Shown: positions 1-8,028 of the stretch, one piece after another
How positions within the stretch are numbered: position 1 is the stretch's first letter
Layout: the number at the start of each line of letters is the position of its first letter
Assembly (NCBI RefSeq): GCF_002127965.1
Contig: NZ_CP018787.1
Coordinates: 1,612,001-1,676,000 of the forward strand
DNA: 64,000 bases
Direction: 5' to 3'
DNA from: Oxalobacter formigenes
Lineage (GTDB): Bacteria; Pseudomonadota; Gammaproteobacteria; Burkholderiales; Burkholderiaceae_D
Notes under the pieces: generated by a model
Database searches by the model: none
Seen by the model: the letters and a program-made list of their open reading frames with translations, nothing else
What the model was told of the DNA's origin: nothing
Position numbers and translations under genes: made by a program

Positions 1-426
1 GGTTCCTATCGAAAACCTTGCCTGATGGTCTGTCCGCCCGGCTTTTCTCATCTCACGGTACGCTCCGTTTTTCCACATGTCTTCTTCGCTTTTTTTCATG
101 ACGTCATCCATGTGTTCATCGTATCGCTTTCCCTTGCCGTTCAGGGCGCCCAGTGCCACTTCTCCCACTGTTCCGGCTGCCCCCAGAAATTTCAATACCC
201 ATGCGGTTCCCAGCAGGGCCATGATGTCCTGTGCGCCTTTTCCGGCTACCTTCACCCCCAGATAACCCGGGTTGGTCAGGCTGGCCTGATCGAAGTCTTC
301 GCTTCTCGCGTCTTCGTGCTTTTTGCTTTCGTCACGGAACTGTTGCCTGAAACGGTACAGGCCATATTCCATCGGGTCGAATTCGTATTCGATTTTCGTC
401 TCCGGATCGGTATAGCGGGGATTGGA
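1..426 (-). pseudogene. 5'-truncated copy of the 504-residue virion/effector-like gene, running off the left edge
   Basis: Read on the minus strand this encodes a segment nearly identical to the middle of the gene at 1439-2953, from SNPRYTDPETK to QARFSIGT, and leaves the window in frame. The DNA aligns without gaps to 1646-2071 with 15 mismatches by my count (about 96% identity). The match stops abruptly at 426, and an in-frame TAA lies immediately upstream of the matching segment, so it cannot be translated as the 5' continuation of anything. It has no start or ribosome-binding site of its own near the breakpoint. Either it is a decayed duplicate or, more interestingly, an orphan module that carries part of the conserved core plus a different C-terminus beyond the window. 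Confidence 0.8.
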
Positions 427-456
427 GCTGATTTATAAAATTGAAAAAGTAATAAA

Positions 457-482
457 AAAATCCTCCCTGTTGGGAGGATTTT
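457..482 (-). terminator. Intrinsic terminator after the Sel1 lipoprotein gene
   Basis: AAAATCCTCCC and GGGAGGATTTT form a near-perfect hairpin with a short loop. On the minus strand it is followed by seven T residues. It lies 18 bp past the stop of the Sel1 gene and separates it from the truncated repeat. Confidence 0.85.
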
Positions 483-499
483 AAAAAGTGAATCTTTAC

Positions 500-1399
500 T
501 TAGTTTTTACTTTGATACGTGGCATTGAATTCCTCAAGGGCTTTTTTGGGTTCTTCATACTTACTCTTTGCCGCTTCTTCATAATAATAACGGGCTTTTT
601 TCAAATCTTGCGGAACCCCTTCTCCCTTTTCATACATAACCGCCAACTGATGTTGTGCTGCGGTATTTCCCTGAGCTGCTGATTTCAAATACCATTCTGC
701 TGCTTTTTCCAAATTTTGTTCAGGAGGCAAACTATACTGGTTCAACATACCAAGAACCACTTCTCCTGTATCATTGCCTTGCGCGGCCGCTTTTTCTGCC
801 CAGTAACGCGCTTTTTTCCTGTCGGTCAAAACTCCATTGCCATTATAGTACAAAACCGCTAAACCACCCTGTGAGACAGGATCACCCAAATTGGCGATTT
901 TCTCTGTCCATTTGGCTGCCTCGCTCAAATCCTGCAAAGTACCTCTTCCTGACAAATAGATATTCTGCATTAGAAAATAAAAATGTTTCCGGTCATACTC
1001 ACCAAGACCTGTTTCATTTATTTCATTTTCAACTTTTTTCGCCCATTTGAATGCTTCGGCATCATTCTTTTCCAATCCCCTACCTGTATAAAAACAGATG
1101 GCCGTCACCAAATAAGCGTTTTTATTGCCCCCTTTTGAAGATTCCAGATATCGTTGACAACCGGTATTTTCATTCTTTTCAACTCCTTCACCTTTATAAA
1201 ACATCTCTCCTAAATAATAAGATGCGATGGAATTACCTGATGAAGCCGACTTTTCCAATAGAGGTAACGCTTTTTCATATTGTTTCTGTTTATAATATTC
1301 AACACCTTCTTTTTCATCAAGTATATTTTTATCGTCACATCCTGACATTATCAGTAATGAAATTGATAAAAACAAAAAATAAAATAAAAATTTTTTCAT
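500..1399 (-). CDS. Sel1-repeat lipoprotein
   Basis: About 299 residues. The start MKKFLFYFLF was chosen because it opens a clean lipoprotein signal; an upstream in-frame extension to 1438 lacks one. The lipobox is IMSGC, so the protein should be lipid-anchored and face the periplasm. Sel1-like repeats follow (for example AVLYYNGNGVLTDRKKARYW and AVMYEKGEGVPQDLKKARYY), giving an alpha-solenoid that usually binds a protein partner. The gene begins 39 bp after the stop of the 504-residue gene and is strikingly AT-rich compared with that gene's core. Sel1 proteins are known immunity proteins for some type VI lipase effectors, so an immunity or chaperone role for its neighbour is a reasonable guess, not shown here. 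Confidence 0.85.
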   Translation of the reverse strand: MKKFLFYFLFLSISLLIMSGCDDKNILDEKEGVEYYKQKQYEKALPLLEKSASSGNSIASYYLGEMFYKGEGVEKNENTGCQRYLESSKGGNKNAYLVTAICFYTGRGLEKNDAEAFKWAKKVENEINETGLGEYDRKHFYFLMQNIYLSGRGTLQDLSEAAKWTEKIANLGDPVSQGGLAVLYYNGNGVLTDRKKARYWAEKAAAQGNDTGEVVLGMLNQYSLPPEQNLEKAAEWYLKSAAQGNTAAQHQLAVMYEKGEGVPQDLKKARYYYEEAAKSKYEEPKKALEEFNATYQSKN

Positions 1400-1438
1400 A
1401 ATTGATACTATCTGAATTAACAGGATGTATTTTAACAT

Positions 1439-2953
1439 CTAGTTATTACTATTATTTTTATCTTTTGAAAAATTTTCGAATTGATTTGTGCCATAGTCAA
1501 TCAATTTGTCTAAAGACATATCCTGTAACATTCTTGTTCCGCGTCCTTCCGAACCATCCCGTGTCGCTTTCGTGATCCCCGCAGTCAGCACGGCCTGGAT
1601 CGCCCCGAAGATCGCCGCCGCATCCGATTCCATCCTCGCGTGTTTCGTTCCTATTGAAAACCTTGCCTGATGATCTGTCCGCCCGGCTTTTCTCATCTCA
1701 CGGTACGCTCCGTTTTTCCACATGTCTTCTTCGCTTTTTTTCATGACTTCATCCATGTGTTCATCGTATCGCTTTCCCTTGCCGTTCAGGGCGCCCAGCG
1801 CCACTTCTCCCACTATTCCGGCTGCCCCCAGAAATTTCAATATCCATGCAGTGCCCAGCAGGGCCATGATGTCCTGCGCGCCTTTTCCGGCTACCTTCAC
1901 TCCCAGATAACCGGGATTGGTCACGCTGGCCTGATCGAAGTCTTTGCTTCTCGCGTCTTCGTGCTTTTTGCTTTCGTCACGGAACTGTTGCCTGAAACGG
2001 TACAGGCCATATTCCATCGGGTCGAATTCGTATTCGATTTTCGTCTCCGGATCGGTATAGCGGGGATTGGATTTCCAGGGATACTGATAGTGTTTTTTGG
2101 CGAACGGTTCCACCATCTGGATTCCTCTTGCTATCCCGTTTACCACGTCGTACCCTCCCGCTGCCGCCGAATGGTAAGTATCCATCACCCCCTGCCCGAA
2201 GCTGGAGCCATTCAGGTTTTTGACGGTTTTGCCCCAATCCTCCTGCATGGCATTGTCACTCTTGCTTTTGGTGTCCGTGTACATCCCCAGTATGCTTTTG
2301 TGTTCCTCTCCCGGCGCCGGGAGGCCGTTGGCAAAACGCTGTTCCTTTTCGTTTCCTTTGAAAAACCGTTCCAAAAAGGCAGCGGTTTCTTCTATCCGTC
2401 TTTCGGATTCTTCGTCTGTCCGGCTTTTTTTGCCGATGGTGAAGCCTTCGTTGGCAGTGTGTTCCTGTAGTTTTTCTTTTTCTCCGGGGTAGCTCTCCGC
2501 GTTTTTTGTTGAGGGTTGGATGGGAGGAAGAGTATATCCTTCGTTTCCTCCGTCGATTTTCAGGCTGTCTTCATAGTTTTTCTCTCTTTTCTCGTTTTCA
2601 GTGAGACGGGTATCGACGTTTTTTGTTCCGTAGTTGAAAAGGCTGTCGGAACGGTTCTGAAGGGTGGTATCGGTTTGTGCGGGCGGGATTTCTGTTTGAG
2701 GCTCGGGCGGGATGACGGGATCGGGTATGTTGACGACGGGCACCGGTCTGGCTATTCGTTTTGCTTCTTCACCAATGGCACTGTCGGTTTCCCGGCTCTG
2801 GCGCAGGGTTTCTTCTGTGTCACGGATCATGCCGGGCGTCTCGCCTGACAGCCCCAACGGGTTCTCATACGGGTCTTTTTTACGCTTCCTCTTACCGTCG
2901 CCTGTCCCGTCATAAAACAGGCCTTCTCCCCAGTTGAATTCATTGTTTGCCAT
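1439..2953 (-). CDS. Phage internal virion or effector-like protein with variable tip
   Basis: 504 residues, starting at MANNEFNWGEGLFYDGTG behind a good AGGAAAG site. Longer in-frame starts back to 3079 would overlap the terminase gene. The N-terminal 60% is charged, Pro/Gln/Glu-rich and probably disordered. A compact C-terminal part carries a Gly/Ala-rich hydrophobic stretch (LLGTAWILKFLGAAGIVGEV) followed by KRYDEHMDEVMKKSEED, a pattern reminiscent of large internal virion or ejection proteins. It is the last gene of the terminase unit. The last 30 or so codons are sharply AT-rich, as is the following Sel1 gene, and part of the core is duplicated at 1-426. These signs suggest an exchangeable C-terminal tip. 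No catalytic motif is recognised. Confidence 0.75.
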   Translation of the reverse strand: MANNEFNWGEGLFYDGTGDGKRKRKKDPYENPLGLSGETPGMIRDTEETLRQSRETDSAIGEEAKRIARPVPVVNIPDPVIPPEPQTEIPPAQTDTTLQNRSDSLFNYGTKNVDTRLTENEKREKNYEDSLKIDGGNEGYTLPPIQPSTKNAESYPGEKEKLQEHTANEGFTIGKKSRTDEESERRIEETAAFLERFFKGNEKEQRFANGLPAPGEEHKSILGMYTDTKSKSDNAMQEDWGKTVKNLNGSSFGQGVMDTYHSAAAGGYDVVNGIARGIQMVEPFAKKHYQYPWKSNPRYTDPETKIEYEFDPMEYGLYRFRQQFRDESKKHEDARSKDFDQASVTNPGYLGVKVAGKGAQDIMALLGTAWILKFLGAAGIVGEVALGALNGKGKRYDEHMDEVMKKSEEDMWKNGAYREMRKAGRTDHQARFSIGTKHARMESDAAAIFGAIQAVLTAGITKATRDGSEGRGTRMLQDMSLDKLIDYGTNQFENFSKDKNNSNN

Positions 2954-3017
2954 ATTCTTTCCTTTCATTTTCTGCTGCCCGGCGTCTTTATCATCGATAC
3001 GCCGGGCGATGTCTGTT

Positions 3018-4466
3018 TTATCTGTCTTGCACCGGTATGCGGTGAACCCCGTCGCTGCCGATGTCGGCTTCATTGTCAAGCCCGTCCAGTTCCTCGCTGT
3101 TTTTCGGGATTTCCGGCGAACGGCGGCGTCTCATCACGCCATAGCGGGTCGCGTCCCACGCATGGTCTTCGACGGTGGTGTCCACATCTTCCGGATTCAG
3201 TTCATCCGGCGGCAAACCCGGTACCGTGCGCAGCCAGTGCTTGCAGGTCTTGAAAATTTTGAGTTTGTCCTCGGCCAGAAGCCGGATGATTTCCTGCGCA
3301 CCGTTAACGCGCGAGCCTTTTGCGTTCCATGCCTCAAGCCATCTCACCCCGTTATCCCGGAAAATCTGCCCGATGGAACGGTCGGTGCCGTTTTTTGAAA
3401 AGATCGACGGGTCGGCCAGATTCAGCCGGTATTCATAGCCCAGACGATTGTCATGTTCTTCAATGCGTTTGATCTTTCTGGCGACCTCTGCCGCCCCTTC
3501 ACGGCTGCCCTGTCCGGCTTTTTCCCCGGCGCCGTACAATTCGCGCCAGAGATAAATGCACCCGTCACAATCCATCGCAAACCAGTACACGGCATACGGT
3601 GCCGAATAGCCCCAGTCCATCGCTTTCCAGACCGTCCATGACGACGGGATGGGGAAAGGATCGACAATATGTTTTGAGGCGTCCCAGACGCCTTCCAGAA
3701 ACGAACCCACATGGATGTCCCAGTCCCCCAATAGCCATGCCTTTTTCCGGTTCGGGTCGGAAATCGCTTCCAGTGTCGGCAGGTAATTCGGGTCGTTTTT
3801 CAGCAAATGCTCGTTTTCATAAATCGACGAATGAATGCGCACACGGGCCTGCTGCCCTTCCTCTCGAATGATCGTTCCGGCGGAAACCTCGCCGATCTTG
3901 TAGCGTGCCTTGACGGCACCATGCCCCACACCGAAAGGATTGCAGGTTGCACGGATCATTCGTGGCATGCCCGGAAAGGATGAGCGGCAAGTCGAGAGCA
4001 TGGCTTCGAAAAAAGACAGGTCTTTCCAGTTGGTCAATTCCTCGAACCCGAGCCAGCAATATTCATGTCCGTGATAATTCCAGTAGTCGTCCTCCGTCGC
4101 CCCATAGCGGAAATACAGGATTTCACCCGTCGGCCATGTCCATCGGTAGTCGGATTCGTTGAATTTCGCTCCGGGAAAAATGGAATAAAACCAGCGTTTG
4201 GACTTGGCGACCACATCGGCAAGCTGTGGGTAGGTCAGGCGAAAGAGCACCCCGCGCCAGTGTTCGCCGAAGCCCCTGCCGCAATATTGCGCGAACGACA
4301 TCAGCAGCGCATCGGTCTTGCCTCCCCCCCGTGTGCCTTCCAGCAGGGCTTCGAAGACCGGACAGGTCAGAAAACGGGTTTGCGATCCCGGAAGCGGTTT
4401 CCAGATGATATTCGGTTCTTTATCGGACACCTCGTCCACCATTTCATCGGGTTGATCGGAATTCAT
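3018..4466 (-). CDS. terL: Phage terminase large subunit
   Basis: 482 residues, a usual length for the DNA-packaging motor. Residues near 42-52 form the Walker A-like loop EGTRGGGKTDA and residues near 136-146 hold the Walker B-like CWLGFEELTNW. The nuclease half shows AMDWGYSAPYAVYW, NLADPSIF and a late acidic motif EDHAWDATRYG, matching the three acidic clusters of RNase H-fold headful nucleases. GGAGGTGAAAT just before ATG is a near-ideal ribosome-binding site. It pumps concatemeric DNA into proheads through the portal and cuts it. The small subunit lies two genes upstream on the same strand. Confidence 0.95.
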   Translation of the reverse strand: MNSDQPDEMVDEVSDKEPNIIWKPLPGSQTRFLTCPVFEALLEGTRGGGKTDALLMSFAQYCGRGFGEHWRGVLFRLTYPQLADVVAKSKRWFYSIFPGAKFNESDYRWTWPTGEILYFRYGATEDDYWNYHGHEYCWLGFEELTNWKDLSFFEAMLSTCRSSFPGMPRMIRATCNPFGVGHGAVKARYKIGEVSAGTIIREEGQQARVRIHSSIYENEHLLKNDPNYLPTLEAISDPNRKKAWLLGDWDIHVGSFLEGVWDASKHIVDPFPIPSSWTVWKAMDWGYSAPYAVYWFAMDCDGCIYLWRELYGAGEKAGQGSREGAAEVARKIKRIEEHDNRLGYEYRLNLADPSIFSKNGTDRSIGQIFRDNGVRWLEAWNAKGSRVNGAQEIIRLLAEDKLKIFKTCKHWLRTVPGLPPDELNPEDVDTTVEDHAWDATRYGVMRRRRSPEIPKNSEELDGLDNEADIGSDGVHRIPVQDR

Positions 4467-4540
4467 ATTTCACCTCCATTCAGATACCATGCCGGTTCAT
4501 ATTTGTGGAAAATCCACCGACCGAAGACAGCCAATGGAAA

Positions 4541-4576
4541 AGCGGGAAAGCCCGGTTCTCCGGCCTTTCCCGCTTC
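4541..4576 (-). terminator. Strong GC-rich hairpin before terL
   Basis: AGCGGGAAAGCCCGG pairs with CCGGCCTTTCCCGCTT across a small loop, with one bulge. On the minus strand it is followed only by TTTTCC, so it may be a partial terminator or an mRNA processing/stability element that sets terL level relative to terS. Confidence 0.55.
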
Positions 4577-4611
4577 ATTCAACACAAAACCGGCATTACA
4601 GGCTTACCGGT

Positions 4612-5040
4612 TCAATAACCGCCGTTACGATTGTTACGGGATGACCCGTTACCGCGACCAATGGCGTTGATGCGGGCCTGCAAACGGGTATATGGCGTGG
4701 ACCCCTCCGGAAAAGACTGTGGAGGCGGCATGCCGGGAATACTGGCTTGCGCCTGGGGAGCCTGCATTTGCTGTTCCATCATGCCGCCCTTGTGCATCCA
4801 GTCCATGATATGACCCATCACTTCCGGATTGCTCATCAGCTGCTGCATCGAATCCAGCGCTTCCTTGCCCATCATCTGGCCGCCCTGACTGCCGGCCATC
4901 TCGTAACGTCTCAGCATCGCCGGATCGTCAGACCGGCTTTCCATTCTCATGCCACGTGCCGCAATCTCGCGCAGACGGTCGATCACAGGCTGGTACTCGC
5001 TTGCCGCACCGCTGTTCTGGTTCATTTCATAATCGCTCAT
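4612..5040 (-). CDS. Small Met/Gln-rich phage protein of unknown function
   Basis: 142 residues from MSDYEMNQNSG, chosen because AAAGGA lies just upstream; a longer frame to 5106 has no such site. The middle is a helical segment (MLRRYEMAGSQGGQMMG, ALDSMQQLMSNPEVMGHIMD) and the C-terminus is Gln/Pro/Asn-rich with a basic end (NAIGRGNGSSRNNRNGGY). It sits between the small and large terminase genes, so a packaging or head-completion accessory role is possible. I do not recognise the family. Confidence 0.7.
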   Translation of the reverse strand: MSDYEMNQNSGAASEYQPVIDRLREIAARGMRMESRSDDPAMLRRYEMAGSQGGQMMGKEALDSMQQLMSNPEVMGHIMDWMHKGGMMEQQMQAPQAQASIPGMPPPQSFPEGSTPYTRLQARINAIGRGNGSSRNNRNGGY

Positions 5041-5167
5041 AAAAATTCCTTTCACTTCAATATCAGGAAATCCTTCATGGATTTCAAAAACCGCCACCTC
5101 ATTCATCTTTCATTCTGAAAAAACAGGTGACAGTGCATTCAATCGTTTTCGACTGGACCTTACCCGT

Positions 5168-5725
5168 TCAGTCTGCGGACGACACTCCTTTTTCCCATTC
5201 CGAAAGCGACGGTACCGGCGGAACCAGCAAGACGCCCGATTGCAGGGTCTGGCCGTTGGACGTCATGTCCATCTTGTCGGTAAACATCTTCATATGCTTG
5301 CCAAGCAGTTCCAGCGCCCGGTTGGCAGACGCCGGCTCGAACATCATCCCTTCGACTTCGACCGGCTCCGCCGTGCCTTCACGGGCGTTTTTCACGATCG
5401 TCATGATCTTCACCGACCGTCGCCCCATACAAATGTCCCGTAATTCGCGCAAATCCTCGATCACTTCGTCCTGACACAATTGTGTCCGTCTGGCCCGTTT
5501 GTCCATTGCTTTTCCCACCGCGGCTTTCACGTCCTCCTTCATCAACAGGCGGCATGCGTGGGCCCGTGCACCCGAAGGCGAATACCCTGCCCGGATAGCC
5601 GCCTGCGTCGCATTCAGGTCAACCAGATATTCCGACACAAACCGTGCCTGTCTGGCTGTCAAAGACGTCCCTGTCTTTGCGGCATAAAGTTTTTTGCCTG
5701 AATCGTTTTCCGGCATCTCATTCAT
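5168..5725 (-). CDS. terS: Phage terminase small subunit
   Basis: 185 residues starting at MNEMPENDSGKK. That ATG overlaps the stop of the upstream gene as ATGA, which suggests translational coupling. A longer start at 5815 would overlap the upstream gene by more than 90 bp. Residues 20-70 carry the family DNA-binding region (SLTARQARFVSEYL, NATQAAIRAGYS, ARAHACRLLMKEDVKAAV) typical of Terminase_2-type small subunits. The C-terminal half is helical and likely drives ring assembly. The protein recognises the packaging site and recruits the large subunit encoded two genes downstream. Confidence 0.92.
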   Translation of the reverse strand: MNEMPENDSGKKLYAAKTGTSLTARQARFVSEYLVDLNATQAAIRAGYSPSGARAHACRLLMKEDVKAAVGKAMDKRARRTQLCQDEVIEDLRELRDICMGRRSVKIMTIVKNAREGTAEPVEVEGMMFEPASANRALELLGKHMKMFTDKMDMTSNGQTLQSGVLLVPPVPSLSEWEKGVSSAD

Positions 5726-6306
5726 TTCGTTTTTGCATTTTTCTTCCAATTCGTTTTCTCCTTCGCCACTTTTTTCGGGACACATCCCCGGCAAGTCCCT
5801 TCTTTTCCCGCACAATCCGTTTTCACCGGTTGACGCTGCCGTTTTTCGGGCAAGCCATCTGAAAGAAACGATGCTTCAACAGATGGTTTCGGCAGGCTCG
5901 TGACGATCCGGTCCCCGTACAGCCCCATTTTTCTGAAGCGATCCATCTGCCCGATCAGCGAAACGGCACATTCCAGTCCCAGTCCGTCCTTCAAAAGCTC
6001 CACCAGGTCATCCCCCCTGATAAATCCGTTTTTTTCCAGCATTTCCTTTTCAAGACGCCTTGCCACGGTCAGGCCGACATCGCCTGCAAATTCTTTCCTG
6101 ACGCATTCGATCATCGGCAAAATGATCTTTTCGCCATAAAAACGGTTCATGAGGAAAACACTGTCATCAGCCTCATCGATCATGTCCGTTTCAGAGCCGT
6201 CTCCTTCCGGTCTGAATTCACTTTTCCGACAGGAAAACCGGCGCGACAAAAATGTGCCTGTATCTGCCCGTGATGCCGGAGGATATCGACTGCAGTTTTT
6301 TTTCAT
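5722..6306 (-). CDS. Unknown phage protein, first gene of the terminase unit
   Basis: 194 residues preceded by GTGAAAGGAAATAT, a good ribosome-binding site. The N-terminal 45 residues are basic and low-complexity; a helical central region follows (FYGEKIILPMIECVRKEFAG, ARRLEKEMLEKNGF, DDLVELLKDGLGLECAVSLI). The C-terminal 40 residues are very Lys-rich with two CxxC-like cysteines (TDCAGKEGTCRGCVPKK). It overlaps terS by four bases. It is the first gene after the promoter at 6493-6541, so it is probably expressed with packaging genes. No family recognised. Confidence 0.7.
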   Translation of the reverse strand: MKKNCSRYPPASRADTGTFLSRRFSCRKSEFRPEGDGSETDMIDEADDSVFLMNRFYGEKIILPMIECVRKEFAGDVGLTVARRLEKEMLEKNGFIRGDDLVELLKDGLGLECAVSLIGQMDRFRKMGLYGDRIVTSLPKPSVEASFLSDGLPEKRQRQPVKTDCAGKEGTCRGCVPKKVAKEKTNWKKNAKTK

Positions 6307-6492
6307 ATATTTCCTTTCACTGTTTCGTCACTTTTGTACCGATCACCTGACCACCAGCATGGCCAGCTTGTTTCTTCTGAAGAAAAGATGTTTCAGTCTT
6401 TCGACAATCCGGCAGTTCATGCTTCAAGCTTTTCGTTTTCCCGGCTTTGTCAGCATCCATTTCCTTCAGATTTTTTAAAAATCCCATCTATA

Positions 6493-6541
6493 CTTATAAC
6501 CCCATTTCAGACCATCTCCGGACATTTATGGCACATTTGTC
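6493..6541 (-). promoter_or_regulatory. Phage late-type promoter, copy 1 (terminase unit)
   Basis: On the minus strand: ATAAATGTCCGG (6529-6518), exactly 19 bp, then -10 TATAAG (6498-6493). A second, upstream GACAAATGTGCC abuts the first box, giving tandem direct repeats. There is no recognisable -35, which points to activator-dependent transcription. It reads toward the gene starting at 6306. The leader between them (about 190 bp) holds no convincing gene. Confidence 0.8.
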
Positions 6542-6635
6542 ACGTTATAGACCACATACGGCTATTTTGGAGGTCAAAAAGAGACACATTCAGGAAATGG
6601 AAAAAGAACAAGGGAAACCGAAGGGCATTACTGAA

Positions 6636-6662
6636 AAAAGCTCCCTGAAAAAGGGAGCTTTT
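6636..6662. terminator. Bidirectional terminator between scaffold and terminase units
   Basis: AAAAGCTCCC and GGGAGCTTTT form a hairpin flanked by T/A runs on both sides. In the minus direction it ends the portal-scaffold unit. The adjoining 6663-6859 stretch contains no supportable gene. Confidence 0.85.
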
Positions 6663-6859
6663 AGGCGTTGAAAAAACAGAACGTGGACACCATGATGCGG
6701 ATTCGGCGTATCCGGCAGCAGATGGACAGATGGATAATATCGACCTCGGGAAGAAAACCACGAAAATGGTGCGATACCACGAAGAGGGATTTTCAAATCG
6801 CGAAGACCGGCAAGAGAAAAGCCCTCTTTCCAACAGCAAAAAACCGCTCCGGAAACCCG

Positions 6860-7975
6860 TTAAATCCCCATATCGTCCATACGTTTCATGATACGGTCGA
6901 AATTGGACATATTCGGATTGTCGGCAACCGACCCCGTTGCGGTCGATCGGCTGCGCAAAGGCTGTTGCCGGGAATAATCGTTTTGTCGTGAAGGAACCGG
7001 CATATTTTCGTACAGGAACTTGACATGATTGAACCACATGGGTGGCGCAACCGTCCGCAGAAAATTATTCAAATTGTCCGGATCGGCAAAATAATTGTAT
7101 ATACGTTGCATCTTGGCGGGATGATCGGCTTCCTTCTCGTACTGCCTGAAATAATTGTTACAGGCAGCCGAAATGCCATCCAGACTGCCGATCAGTTCTT
7201 CCGACTGCCATATACGCATGTCATCTTCAGGCTCTGACTGAGGCTGGTGCCTCATACGTTCCGCACGTTCGTATTTGGCCAGTTTCAGCGCATGATCCAT
7301 CGACAGCTCCTTCCTGTCGACAGCTGATTTCAGATCAGGGAAATCCGAAAGGAGATCGACGCCCGGCGCTTCGCGCCCCAGTTTCTTGCAGATCATGTCA
7401 CGCTGGACCTCAAGCATATTCAAGGCCCTTTGCAGACTTTCCTCATCCCCCTTGTTGACAAGCCTTCCATATTCCATCGTCTGCGCCAGCTCACGTCCGT
7501 CGAGTCCAGTCATATCGATCATTTTCCTGAAGTTGTCCATTTCGGACTGGGCTTCGCTTCTCAGCATTTCCGCTTCCTTACGTGCGGAAATAATCGATCT
7601 GATCCGTTCACGCCCCCGTTCGGATTTGACGTGTTTCAAAAGTTCCATCTCCTCTTCCTCTGCCGTCTTCGGACGCGAGGAAGAAGCATCTTTTGAAAGC
7701 GGATTTGGCGCAATATTATTTCCTGCCATGTCAGGCTCCTGACCTGCCTGCTCCTTGCCGCTGCCGTCATCGGTCAATTCATCCAGCAGTTTTCTGACTT
7801 TGGGAGATTCGGACGCTTTGGCATTCGGATCCTTGTACCAGCTGTCATTTCTGTCGTCTTCAGAATCGGCAAGCGCATCATCATACGGGACATTTGCACC
7901 CGGTTCATCGCCAGACGAGCCATCAAAAGAATTGTTTTCTTCATCCGGCACATTCATCATTTCTTCGTTTTCCAT
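6860..7975 (-). CDS. Putative phage scaffolding protein
   Basis: 371 residues, very acidic and charged, with a disordered N-terminal third (MENEEMMNVPDEENN onward) and long predicted helices in the middle (EEEMELLKHVKSERGRERI, AEMLRSEAQSEMDNFRKMI). It is preceded by an AAGGAG site and follows the portal gene by 54 bp on the same strand. Size, charge and position next to portal fit a podovirus scaffolding protein that guides coat assembly and is then removed. Sequence alone does not prove the assignment. The coat gene is unusually far away, upstream at 22-23 kb. Confidence 0.7.
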   Translation of the reverse strand: MENEEMMNVPDEENNSFDGSSGDEPGANVPYDDALADSEDDRNDSWYKDPNAKASESPKVRKLLDELTDDGSGKEQAGQEPDMAGNNIAPNPLSKDASSSRPKTAEEEEMELLKHVKSERGRERIRSIISARKEAEMLRSEAQSEMDNFRKMIDMTGLDGRELAQTMEYGRLVNKGDEESLQRALNMLEVQRDMICKKLGREAPGVDLLSDFPDLKSAVDRKELSMDHALKLAKYERAERMRHQPQSEPEDDMRIWQSEELIGSLDGISAACNNYFRQYEKEADHPAKMQRIYNYFADPDNLNNFLRTVAPPMWFNHVKFLYENMPVPSRQNDYSRQQPLRSRSTATGSVADNPNMSNFDRIMKRMDDMGI

Positions 7976-8028
7976 TCATACTCCTTTTCATATGGCCGTT
8001 TTATTTCCATCAATGGATAAAACCACCT

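Noticed and set aside
1670..2470. 266-codon plus-strand frame opposite the 504-residue gene, repeated at 25-438
   Set aside because: No ribosome-binding site, and the complementary strand has codon use, start site and operon context of a real gene. The repeat at 25-438 only reflects the DNA duplication.
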